The notes beneath the pieces were generated by a model that saw nothing but the letters and a program-made list of their open reading frames with translations, did not search any database and was not told the origin of the DNA. A stretch of DNA of 45,524 nucleotides from Bacillota bacterium (GTDB taxonomy: Bacteria > Bacillota > Clostridia > Peptostreptococcales > Acidaminobacteraceae), in NCBI GenBank assembly GCA_024636005.1, contig JAGXHV010000042.1, positions 1 through 45,524 on the forward strand. The letters are read 5' to 3'. Below, piece after piece: positions 18,175 to 25,928 of the stretch (positions are counted from its first letter, which is position 1; each line of letters starts with the position of its first letter). The position numbers were made by a program, and so were the translations under genes.

Positions 18175-18643
18175 TGGAAATGTCAATATTCAGTTGAATG
18201 TCAATCGTGAAATCCATGAAGTGGTTGTAATGCCTCAGGATACTTTGCTCAGGGTATTAAGAGAAAAAGTTGGATATACGGGTCCCAAAGCGGGATGTGA
18301 GAACGGAGATTGTGGAGCTTGTACGGTTTTACTAGATGGAAAACCGGTTAAAGCCTGTCTCATGCTTGCGGTTGAAACTGTGGGAAAAGAAATTTTGACT
18401 GTTGAAGGCCTTGAAGATACTGAGATTCAAAAGGCATTCGTATCCGAAGGTGGATTCCAGTGTGGTTTTTGTACAGCGGGATTTCTTATGAATGCATTTG
18501 CACTACTTGAGACTAAGCCGGATGCAAATGAAGCGGAAAAAAAAGATTGGCTAAGCGCAAATCTATGTCGGTGCACTGGATATGAAGGTATTGAAAATGC
18601 CCTAAACCTTGCACAAAAGAGAGTTCAAGAGAAAAAAAGATAA
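18161..18643 (+). CDS. molybdenum hydroxylase [2Fe-2S] subunit 1
   Basis: A 160-residue small subunit with two [2Fe-2S] clusters. The plant-ferredoxin-type site is GCENGDCGACTVLLDG with the fourth cysteine in KACLML. The second cluster, in the four-helix domain, is CGFC with CRCTGYEG. Length and order match the family. The start is the ATG at 18161 after GGAGGTG, inside the end of the FAD gene. It ends the operon: its stop codon lies in the left arm of a hairpin terminator. Confidence 0.94.
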   Translation: MIQYSGNVNIQLNVNREIHEVVVMPQDTLLRVLREKVGYTGPKAGCENGDCGACTVLLDGKPVKACLMLAVETVGKEILTVEGLEDTEIQKAFVSEGGFQCGFCTAGFLMNAFALLETKPDANEAEKKDWLSANLCRCTGYEGIENALNLAQKRVQEKKR

Positions 18644-18666
18644 GAACGATCCGCGTTCTTATCTTT
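18639..18666 (+). terminator. terminator hairpin after first Mo-hydroxylase operon
   Basis: GATAAGAACG and CGTTCTTATC form a perfect ten-pair stem with a five-base loop, followed by TTT. The stop codon of the FeS subunit gene is inside the left arm. Confidence 0.6.
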
Positions 18667-18790
18667 CAGACTGTAGACAAACGCCCAAATCCATCGTTAC
18701 TGGATAAAATCCATTTCAGTTACGACGCTATAGGTCACGCCTTCACTGGATTATATCCGTGCCTTGACTTTGAACGTTTACTACAGTCTG
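18667..18790. repeat. complex inverted-repeat element between convergent operons
   Basis: CAGACTGTAG (18667-18676) and CTACAGTCTG (18781-18790) are perfect outer arms, extended by AAACG (18679-18683) and CGTTT (18775-18779). Inside are two near-identical 14-base direct copies of ACTGGATWAWATCC at 18699-18712 and 18745-18758, each able to fold on itself. No ORF is present. It could be a mobile palindromic repeat, a small structured RNA or a processed 3' end. Nothing identifies it further, and this is the only copy in the window. Confidence 0.5.
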
Positions 18791-18816
18791 CAGTTTAATG
18801 ACTTTGTCATCACCCT

Positions 18817-18869
18817 AAAAGGGGTTGTTGCAAAACTGATGTAACTAGTTTTGCAACAGCCCCTTTTTT
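18817..18869. terminator. bidirectional terminator between convergent xdh and moxR genes
   Basis: AAAAGGGGTTGTTGCAAAACT pairs over its 21 bases with the facing arm at 18847-18867, with one G-U pair and a short loop. T runs follow on both strands. It separates the plus-strand Mo-hydroxylase operon from the end of the minus-strand MoxR gene. Confidence 0.85.
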
Positions 18870-20079
18870 ATGATGTGAGTGCCATTCGCTCTTTTGTAAG
18901 TCTTTTATAGGTATTATCGATGAATTCCAAAACTGCTTTAATTTCTGGATGTTGTGATGTGTCTCTATAACTGGCGGAAATGTTTTCAATCAGTTTCATC
19001 AAATCGGATAATGCCTGTTTGTAAAGTTTGTCAATATCAAAATTTGGAAATTCTTTTTGATTTTCAATGTGTCGATCCAATTCATCGAGAATGGATGTAA
19101 GTACTTTCTCGTATTTCTTGGCATCCTTTCCTGGTTTATCCAAAGTCTCGTAAATGACTTCTTTGACTTTCAAAATATCCTCTTCCTTCTGCCAAAATGA
19201 AAATTGGAGAGCGTTTAAATCTTCGGGGATACAATGGGATCTTCCTTCGAATATGGCACTTGCTTTAACTAGATTTCGGCTGAGTTTCAATCGTCTTGGT
19301 GATATGGAGATTTTGTGTTTTTCTTCGAGTTGAGTGGCAATGCTTACCATGCTTCTTGCTATTTCGGTATTCATCTTTATTTTGGGAAGTTCGTCTTGAA
19401 TCAACATCAGTTCTGATAATTTGATTCTGGACTTGCAGGTCAAATCATCATCCATCAAAATCATTTTCACTTTGTTGTCAGGATCTTTAAGTGGTTTGAG
19501 ATGATAACGCGCAAGGAATCTGTCGTGAAGTGCCTGAAGTTTGAAGTCGGTTTCTTCAGCGTCAAGATCGTCTTTTTGTTTTGGAAAAAAATTGGTATCT
19601 GCCATGAAGAATCGAAGATTGGTTTTTATGGTCTCGGTTCCGTTTTTAAACTCACCTTCATTCAGAATGGTCAATAAACCAGAGTTGGCAACTTGATCGC
19701 TGACTCTATAGAATTCTGAGCAAAATGCAATCACTGCATCGGGTAAAAACCCTTTGTAATGACGTTTAATAATGCCGTGTGTTTTGAAATAGGCAATGTC
19801 TGGAGCTCCGAAAATATTGTTTGGGGATATATCGGCACCCATTTGAATATGAAAATAGGGGGTGCCTTCTGCTTGATCGAAATCCATGTGAGCTACAAAT
19901 TCTCTCAGAATGGCTGACTTTGCTATCCCAGGTTCCCCCAGTACAATCATGTGGGTCCTTGAGATCATGGATAACATCAGACAGGTCACAAATTCATCCA
20001 CTTCATAATATTTGGAAGCGATGTGATTACGGATATCGTGTAATTTTTGGCTTGCTGATATGAGTTCATTGGTTTTCAT
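18868..20079 (-). CDS. MoxR/RavA-like AAA+ ATPase
   Basis: A 403-residue AAA+ protein of the MoxR group. Walker A is GEPGIAKSA (48-56), the MoxR-specific stretch is NNIFGAPDIAYF (about 87-98), the sensor-1 region is FFMADTNFF (about 158-165), and HDRFLARY (about 188-195) carries the arginine-finger region. The Walker B position reads VIAFCSEF (about 116-123): the usual aspartate is Ser121 and only Glu122 remains, so ATPase activity may be weak or altered. Such ATPases work with VWA partners as metal- or cofactor-insertion chaperones, for example CoxD-CoxE and RavA-ViaA. The VWA gene lies 13 bases upstream in the same operon. The pair sits between two molybdenum-hydroxylase operons, which suggests a maturation role. 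Confidence 0.85.
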   Translation of the reverse strand: MKTNELISASQKLHDIRNHIASKYYEVDEFVTCLMLSMISRTHMIVLGEPGIAKSAILREFVAHMDFDQAEGTPYFHIQMGADISPNNIFGAPDIAYFKTHGIIKRHYKGFLPDAVIAFCSEFYRVSDQVANSGLLTILNEGEFKNGTETIKTNLRFFMADTNFFPKQKDDLDAEETDFKLQALHDRFLARYHLKPLKDPDNKVKMILMDDDLTCKSRIKLSELMLIQDELPKIKMNTEIARSMVSIATQLEEKHKISISPRRLKLSRNLVKASAIFEGRSHCIPEDLNALQFSFWQKEEDILKVKEVIYETLDKPGKDAKKYEKVLTSILDELDRHIENQKEFPNFDIDKLYKQALSDLMKLIENISASYRDTSQHPEIKAVLEFIDNTYKRLTKERMALTS

Positions 20080-20092
20080 AAATCGTATCCTC

Positions 20093-22036
20093 CTATATCA
20101 AAGTGTATAATCGCTGATTCGTCAGGTTGTTCCAATTGCCTAAATTATCGCCCCTAATGTCAAGGATCTCATCTGAAATGAGGCCGATATCACCATAGTC
20201 CTTGTAGGTGTATGAATGCATTATTATGGTGTAGAGCTTGAATTTCCGCTCCCTTTTAAGTGCGAGGAATTTTTCTCTGAAATTCGGATGAATCTCACAT
20301 TGACCATCTGTAATGAATAAAATGTCGCTGTTCTTATGTTTGGCTTGTTTTATGATTTCCATAGCCGTGGAGAGAGGTTTCTCAAAGTCTGTGCCACCAC
20401 AGATGAAAGTATCCATGATGTCCAGGACATCTCCCGCAGTTATTGTGAGTGGGTTGATTTCTTTAATGTATAAAGGCTCAGACGCTGATGCAAATTGGAT
20501 CAGCACCAATTTTCGCTTTTGGATTTTTGAAATTTCAAGGATCGCTAAAATATGTGCAAGTGTCTCATCGAATTTTTTACCTTGCATGGATCCTGAACCG
20601 TCGTAACACAGAATGATGGGTCCCTTTCGTTTGTCTTTTTTTGCTGCCATCTCAATAGTCAGAAGATTGTCATTGAGGTATCTGTCGTAAAAATCGTTCT
20701 CGAATGCCTCGATGTCCAGTGCTATACCGATGAGTTCATCCTCAATAAGTCCCTCGATATCATTTGAGTACCGGATACCATCTTGCGGTGTTATTTTTTC
20801 TCGCTTTTTTTTATAGGCAATGGTACTGGCGTGTTTTTTATTTTTTCCCACTTTGTTGATGAATTCTATGAATCGGGCAGATTTTGTTCGACTGTATAGG
20901 GATATGATCTCATCAAAAGTAAGATCGGAAATAGTGCGCCCCGGTATGCCAAGTGTCTTGATTTGGGTGTTGAAGTGATCCAGTTTTTCATTTGTGGCCA
21001 CGATAATATCATCCCAGTCCAGTGATTCCGTCTTTTTTTGAATTTCACCCAGTTTGTCTTCGAGCTCTTTTTTGAGTTCAGGTGTCATTTTCAACATTTC
21101 GGTTTCAATGGGAGGACTCTTTGGAGTTGCTTTGCCATCGATTATCTTATTTTGGTCCACATGTTCATTGTCGTCAATAGTATCCGTTTGTTTATGGAAT
21201 GGAGAGGCACCATGTGATTCACCGATGGAAAAGGATTTGATATAGGGTTTGAAACGGGATTCCAGATCGTCCTTGATATACTCTTCGTAATCCGAATCCA
21301 CTTCGCCTTCCTTCCTTAGCACTTCTTCCAGAGCATCCTCGACAGTTGTGGACGTTTCTGATTGGTCGAGATGTTCCCTCACTTTTTCGATGTAATCAGT
21401 GAGTGGCTTTTTCTCCTCGTTTTCTTGTGATGTAGAAGGCAATACTTTATCAGGTTGATTGTCTGAAGGATCAGTATTTTTAATGGATTCGTCATTTTTG
21501 CTTAGCAATGGGATCAACGTCATTAAAAATGCTTTAGGTTCTTCAATTTGAGAGGATGTTTGAGATAAAATTTCATTGATCATCTCAATTTCTCTTGAAC
21601 TTAGGATATCAGTAAATTCAAAATTTTCAAAGTCATTACTTTTGATCTTTGACAACAAGTTGTTGTAGGACTCTATATGTTCTTCCATCTCGCTCAAAAA
21701 TTCGGATCCTCTCAGTTTTTCAAGCAACTGATCGAGTAGGAGTTTCATTGCCAGATAAGATTCGCCTTTTGAACCTGCACACCTCAGCCTAAGAATTGTA
21801 GTTCTGGGATGCGATGCAATTGATTCAATGATGACATCGTGCATGGAAAGAGAATCTTCGGAGTTGAGTTTTATTACAATTTTGTATAGAATAAGAAATA
21901 GATCCATTGAAATCGCGTCGAACTCTGGAATGAGTCTTTGACCGTTTTCGATGAACTGTCGCAACAAATTTGATTTTGCAAGGGTTTCCCTGAATATCAG
22001 CTCATCCATTAAGTTATGGGTTACTATGCTTTGCAA
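20093..22036 (-). CDS. VWA-domain protein (ViaA/CoxE-like) partner of MoxR ATPase
   Basis: A protein of about 647 residues. The N-terminal 450 residues are helical and acidic, with low-complexity stretches. The C-terminal VWA domain (about 470-640) holds a complete MIDAS metal site: DGSGSM, then T in CGGTDFEKP, then D in ITDGQCE. This is the architecture of ViaA-type partners of MoxR ATPases. The frame is open up to 22102, but AAAGGTGG lies seven bases before the TTG at 22036, which is the likelier start. It is first in the minus-strand operon, divergent from the second Mo-hydroxylase operon across a 222-base spacer with palindromes. Its client is unknown; the neighbouring Mo enzymes are the obvious candidates. 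Confidence 0.83.
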   Translation of the reverse strand: MQSIVTHNLMDELIFRETLAKSNLLRQFIENGQRLIPEFDAISMDLFLILYKIVIKLNSEDSLSMHDVIIESIASHPRTTILRLRCAGSKGESYLAMKLLLDQLLEKLRGSEFLSEMEEHIESYNNLLSKIKSNDFENFEFTDILSSREIEMINEILSQTSSQIEEPKAFLMTLIPLLSKNDESIKNTDPSDNQPDKVLPSTSQENEEKKPLTDYIEKVREHLDQSETSTTVEDALEEVLRKEGEVDSDYEEYIKDDLESRFKPYIKSFSIGESHGASPFHKQTDTIDDNEHVDQNKIIDGKATPKSPPIETEMLKMTPELKKELEDKLGEIQKKTESLDWDDIIVATNEKLDHFNTQIKTLGIPGRTISDLTFDEIISLYSRTKSARFIEFINKVGKNKKHASTIAYKKKREKITPQDGIRYSNDIEGLIEDELIGIALDIEAFENDFYDRYLNDNLLTIEMAAKKDKRKGPIILCYDGSGSMQGKKFDETLAHILAILEISKIQKRKLVLIQFASASEPLYIKEINPLTITAGDVLDIMDTFICGGTDFEKPLSTAMEIIKQAKHKNSDILFITDGQCEIHPNFREKFLALKRERKFKLYTIIMHSYTYKDYGDIGLISDEILDIRGDNLGNWNNLTNQRLYTLI

Positions 22037-22118
22037 AACATCACCACCTTTATATGTTGTAGAAATGTTTACCCTAAAGTACACTTGGTAATCTGATAAC
22101 AATTATAATGCCAAATTT

Positions 22119-22137
22119 ACTAACAATGTTTGTTAGT
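22119..22137. promoter_or_regulatory. perfect palindrome in the divergent vwa/xdh2 promoter region
   Basis: ACTAACAA and TTGTTAGT face each other around TGT. The palindrome lies just upstream of a minus-strand TATAAT (22102-22107) and overlaps the place where its -35 would be, so it could control the VWA-MoxR operon. It also lies about 75 bases before the plus-strand -10 (22213-22218). Confidence 0.55.
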
Positions 22138-22149
22138 TGGTACTAAATA

Positions 22150-22182
22150 AATAGACTTTATCGTCTGAAAATTTAGTCTATT
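22150..22182. promoter_or_regulatory. second inverted repeat upstream of xdh2 operon
   Basis: AATAGACT and AGTCTATT are perfect eight-base arms separated by 17 bases. They lie upstream of the TATAAT at 22213-22218, which has no recognisable -35, as expected of an activator-dependent promoter. Confidence 0.4.
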
Positions 22183-22212
22183 ACAATAATGAGATAAATG
22201 TGTAAAAAAAGA

Positions 22213-22218
22213 TATAAT
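22213..22218 (+). promoter_or_regulatory. probable -10 of the second Mo-hydroxylase operon
   Basis: A perfect TATAAT stands 41 bases before the FAD-subunit start, with no TTGACA-like hexamer at normal spacing. Confidence 0.45.
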
Positions 22219-22258
22219 GAGAGAGAGACGTACTGAATTATTGTTGGAGGTCATTAAA

Positions 22259-23089
22259 ATGAAAACATTTGAATACTTGAGACCAACGTCGCTAAAAGAA
22301 GCGTTGGACATGCTAAAGAAACATGACGGAAATGTATCCATACTCAACGGGGGAACAGACCTCATAGTGAGAATGCGTGAAGGTCACTCATCACCTGAAA
22401 TTGTTATGGACATCAAAAAAATACCGGGCCTTGATCAAATACAAGTGGATGAAGACCGTATCACAATTGGCGCAACGGTATTACTCAATGATTTGGGATT
22501 GAACGAGGTCATAAAAACAAGATATCCTTATCTTGCACAAGCCGCGTTATCAGTTGGCTCGAAGCAAGTCAGAAACAGAGCGACGTGCATAGGCAATATT
22601 TGCAACGCTTCACCGCTTGCAGATACAGCAACTCCACTTCTCGCTTTAAATGCGGATGTCCACATTTATGGAGAAGAGGGTATAAAGACTGTACCTCTCA
22701 AGGATTTTTTTGTTTTTGTTAGAAAAACAATTCTGAAACCTACTGAGATAGTGACGGGAATTTCTTTTAAACAAGATCCAGAAGCACTGGGAATCTTCAC
22801 AAAAATGTCACGTCGCAAAGAAGTAGATTTATCGACTGTGTGTTCCACTGTCATTCGCTCAGGTTCTGAATATAGAATCAGTTGCGGCGCAGTAGCTCCA
22901 ACACCTGTGAGATTAGCTAAAACTGAAGCTTTTTTAACTGGAAAAGCATTGACCAGTGAAGTCATTGATGAGGCATGTAAATTGGCTTCAGGAGAAGTTA
23001 CACCTATAAGTGACATTAGAGCTTCTGAAGAGTATAGACGTGAAATGGTCGGAGTTATGCTTCGCCACGCGCTCTCGGAATGGCTATAG
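22259..23089 (+). CDS. molybdenum hydroxylase FAD-binding subunit 2
   Basis: A 276-residue FAD subunit of the xanthine dehydrogenase family. LNGGTDLIVRMREG (about 29-42) and SKQVRNRATCIGNICNASP (about 102-120) are the two FAD-contacting stretches. The C-terminal domain ends ASEEYRREMVGVMLRHAL, as in YgeT/XdhB-type proteins. The frame opens at 22217, but TGGAGG precedes the ATG at 22259. It is first of the second hydroxylase operon (FAD, FeS, Mo), the reverse of the gene order in the first hydroxylase operon. The FeS gene follows after ten bases. Confidence 0.93.
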   Translation: MKTFEYLRPTSLKEALDMLKKHDGNVSILNGGTDLIVRMREGHSSPEIVMDIKKIPGLDQIQVDEDRITIGATVLLNDLGLNEVIKTRYPYLAQAALSVGSKQVRNRATCIGNICNASPLADTATPLLALNADVHIYGEEGIKTVPLKDFFVFVRKTILKPTEIVTGISFKQDPEALGIFTKMSRRKEVDLSTVCSTVIRSGSEYRISCGAVAPTPVRLAKTEAFLTGKALTSEVIDEACKLASGEVTPISDIRASEEYRREMVGVMLRHALSEWL

Positions 23090-23099
23090 GAGGATAAAC

Positions 23100-23570
23100 A
23101 TGAAAACTATGATAGAATTTACACTCAATGGAGAAGTTGTTGAGTGTTTGGTAGATAATCAAAGAACCCTACTTAAGATGATCAGAGAAGATTTCGATCT
23201 TACTGGAGCTAAAGAAGGTTGTGGTGCTGGAGAATGTGGTGCTTGTACGATTATTATGAATGGCAAGGCGCTAAACGCTTGTCTCGTACTTGCAGTTGAA
23301 GCAGATGGCACAGAGATTACAACAATTGAAGGATTGGTAGTGGACGGAGAGCTCGATCCGCTTCAAGTGTCATTCATAGACAATGCGGCTCTTCAGTGCG
23401 GTTATTGCACACCAGGTATGATTATGACTGCAAAAGCGATGCTGGAAGAAAATCCACATCCAACTGAAAATGAGATCAGAGAAGGCATCAGCGGCAACTT
23501 GTGTCGTTGTACCGGTTATAAAAAAATAATAGAGGCAATCCAAGTAGTTGCCGACCAAAATAAAGCGTAG
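23100..23570 (+). CDS. molybdenum hydroxylase [2Fe-2S] subunit 2
   Basis: A 156-residue two-cluster iron-sulfur subunit. The first cluster is GCGAGECGACTIIMNG plus the cysteine in NACLVL. The second is QCGYCTPGM with LCRCTGYKK. This is closer to the consensus than the FeS subunit of the other operon. An upstream in-frame start at 23010 lies inside the FAD gene, whereas the ATG at 23100 follows AGGAGG. It passes electrons from the Mo site of the subunit encoded 12 bases downstream. Confidence 0.95.
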   Translation: MKTMIEFTLNGEVVECLVDNQRTLLKMIREDFDLTGAKEGCGAGECGACTIIMNGKALNACLVLAVEADGTEITTIEGLVVDGELDPLQVSFIDNAALQCGYCTPGMIMTAKAMLEENPHPTENEIREGISGNLCRCTGYKKIIEAIQVVADQNKA

Positions 23571-23582
23571 GAGGTGGGAGAC

Positions 23583-25895
23583 TTGAAGTTTGTAGGAACT
23601 AGCGTAAAACGTGTCGACGGAGTGAAAAAAGTCACAGGCTCCTTAAAATATGTGGATGACATCAAATTATCAAAAATGCTATATGTGGCTGTAAAAAGAA
23701 GTCCTCATCCGCACGCAAAAATACTGAACATCAATTTTGAAAAAGCATTGGCCATCAAAGGTGTCAAGGACATCATCACTGGAGATTTATTCACCAAACG
23801 TGGTGGACTTTATTTGGAAGACAAAAACTTTTTAGCTGTTGGAAAAGTGAGATATAGAGGCGAAGCCGTAGTCGCTGTTTGTGCCATTACAGAGGAAATC
23901 GCCCAATCGGCACTAGAATTCATTGAGATAGAATATGAAGTGTTACCTGCAGTTACCAATGCCAAAGATGCTATGAAACCCGATTCACCACTTGTGCATC
24001 CGGATTTAGGTGAATACAAATGGGCGCCAATATTCTTCCCGGTGCCAGGTACTAACATTTCAAATCACTATACACTTAGAAAAGGTGATGCGAAAAAGGC
24101 ATTTGAGACAGTAGATTTTGTAGTTGAAAATGATTTTTATGTTCCTCATGTACAGCACGTTCCTATTGAAACACATACAGCAATAGCTCAAATGGATGCG
24201 GATGGGTTTTTGACAGTTTGGGCAAGTTGTCAATCGCCATATGCTGTAAGGCAAGCCCTTTCAGAAGCATTCGACATTCCACTCAATAGACTGCGCGTAC
24301 TTTCGCCAGCAGTTGGTGGCGGTTTCGGATCGAAGGCAGGAACCACCCTTGAAGGCATTTTGATTCCTTTTGCGAAAAAATTTCCAGACCGTCCAGTCAA
24401 ATTGACTTATTCAAGACAAGATGAGTTTGAAAATGCTTATGTAAGACAAGGTCTTCATGCGAGAATAAAGACAGGTGTCAACAAAGATGGTAAAATTATA
24501 GCTGTTGAAAATGAATTCATTTGGGATGGTGGCGCATATAATGAGTATGGCGTCAACATCGCAAAAGCAGCAGGATATGCTTCGGCAGGTCCTTATGATA
24601 TTGAAAACGTTTATACAGATTCATACTGTGTTTATACAAATCACCCGGTAGGTGGACCATACAGAGGTTTCGGAATGAGTGAAATTCATTTTGGTATTGA
24701 ACAAAATCTCGATATGGTAGCTGAACAAATTGGAATCGATCCGGTTGAAATAAGACGAATCAACGGAATGAAGCCAGGTGGTGTAACAGGTACAGGCGAA
24801 GTGGTTGAAGTTGCTGGCTTGATGGAATGCTTAGATATCGCTGTGGATGAAATCAAATTCTATGAAAAAAGTGAATCCACAAGTCCTACTAAAGTCAGAG
24901 GTAAAGGAATCGCATGTGGTTGGAAAGCTCCATCTATGCCAACAAATGCGGCATCCTCAGCAATCATCAAACTGAATGAGGACGGAACTGCGCATCTATT
25001 AGTTAGTGCACAGGATATCGGTCAAGGTTCAGACACAGTCATGACACAAATTGCAGCTGAAGTGCTTTCCATTTCACCTGAGAAAATTACCATTCGCACA
25101 GGTGACACAGACCAAACACCATACGAGTGGCAAACAGTTGCATCCAGAATCACTTATTCGACGGGCAGAGCTGTATTTGAAGCAGCAAATGATGCGATGA
25201 ACCAATTGCTTGAACTCGCCCAAATTAAAATAGGACTATCCAAGCGCGATTTGGAACTTAGAGATGGTTATGTGGTCTCAAAAATCTATCCAGATAGAAA
25301 AGTTGCAATTTCAGAACTTGCTCTTGGACTAACTTTTGAAGACGGATCAGGTATTCATGGACCAATTATAGGCCGTGGCGCTTTTATTCCTCCAAATGTT
25401 CGTAATGCCGATAAGAAAACCGGTCTGGGGGAACATCCGGTTGTGTTCTGGACCTATGGCGCACAAGCAATTGAAGTTGAAGTGGATTTGGAGACTGGAG
25501 CAGTAAAAGTTCTGAAAGTTGTCTCTGTATTTGATGTCGGTAAAGTCATGAATCCACAATTACTCGAAGGACAAATGGAAGGTGCTATCGCACAAGGGAT
25601 AGGTACAGCACTATTTGAGGAACTTATGCTGAAAGATGGTAAAGTACTCAATCCTTCATTTGTTGACTACAAAATTCCAACAGCAGACGATATGCCTGAG
25701 ATGGTCATAAAGTTTGTGGAAAATCCGGAGGAAACTGGTCCATTTGGAGCCAGAGGTGTTGCCGAACCGGCAATGGTTCCTACCGCACCTGCAATAGCGA
25801 ATGCGATATATGCTGCTACAGGTATTCGCTTAAATACAATGCCTTTGACTGCAGAAAGAGTTTTGAATGCAATCAAGGCGAAAGACAACGATTAA
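23583..25895 (+). CDS. molybdenum hydroxylase (xanthine dehydrogenase family), Mo-binding large subunit 2
   Basis: A 770-residue Mo-cofactor subunit. Motifs are ASCQSPYAVRQ, VGGGFGSKAG (about 245-254), GGPYRGFGMSE with the conserved arginine, and GARGVAEPAM with the catalytic glutamate near residue 728. As in the other large subunit, the bovine Glu802 position is alanine (Ala252). The two large subunits differ at many positions around these motifs, so they probably act on different carbons or substrates rather than being recent duplicates. An in-frame GTG at 23574 overlaps the AGGAGG site; the TTG at 23583, eight bases after it, is the likelier start. The NCS2 permease follows after 33 bases and is probably co-transcribed. 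Confidence 0.93.
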   Translation: MKFVGTSVKRVDGVKKVTGSLKYVDDIKLSKMLYVAVKRSPHPHAKILNINFEKALAIKGVKDIITGDLFTKRGGLYLEDKNFLAVGKVRYRGEAVVAVCAITEEIAQSALEFIEIEYEVLPAVTNAKDAMKPDSPLVHPDLGEYKWAPIFFPVPGTNISNHYTLRKGDAKKAFETVDFVVENDFYVPHVQHVPIETHTAIAQMDADGFLTVWASCQSPYAVRQALSEAFDIPLNRLRVLSPAVGGGFGSKAGTTLEGILIPFAKKFPDRPVKLTYSRQDEFENAYVRQGLHARIKTGVNKDGKIIAVENEFIWDGGAYNEYGVNIAKAAGYASAGPYDIENVYTDSYCVYTNHPVGGPYRGFGMSEIHFGIEQNLDMVAEQIGIDPVEIRRINGMKPGGVTGTGEVVEVAGLMECLDIAVDEIKFYEKSESTSPTKVRGKGIACGWKAPSMPTNAASSAIIKLNEDGTAHLLVSAQDIGQGSDTVMTQIAAEVLSISPEKITIRTGDTDQTPYEWQTVASRITYSTGRAVFEAANDAMNQLLELAQIKIGLSKRDLELRDGYVVSKIYPDRKVAISELALGLTFEDGSGIHGPIIGRGAFIPPNVRNADKKTGLGEHPVVFWTYGAQAIEVEVDLETGAVKVLKVVSVFDVGKVMNPQLLEGQMEGAIAQGIGTALFEELMLKDGKVLNPSFVDYKIPTADDMPEMVIKFVENPEETGPFGARGVAEPAMVPTAPAIANAIYAATGIRLNTMPLTAERVLNAIKAKDND

Positions 25896-25928
25896 CGGAG
25901 AAGCTATTTAATTAAGGGGAGGGGTTTT

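Noticed and set aside
18644-18867. Insertion-sequence remnant in the xdh-moxR spacer
   Set aside because: No transposase fragment, no terminal repeats with target duplication and no ORF; only the nested repeats and a terminator.
22100-22102. TTG at 22102 as start of the VWA protein
   Set aside because: It lies within the probable minus-strand -10 and lacks a ribosome site; the TTG at 22036 has AAAGGTGG upstream.
22138-22258. A purine riboswitch in the leader of the second hydroxylase operon
   Set aside because: The inverted repeat lies upstream of the -10 and so would not be transcribed, and no purine-aptamer core is visible in the short leader.
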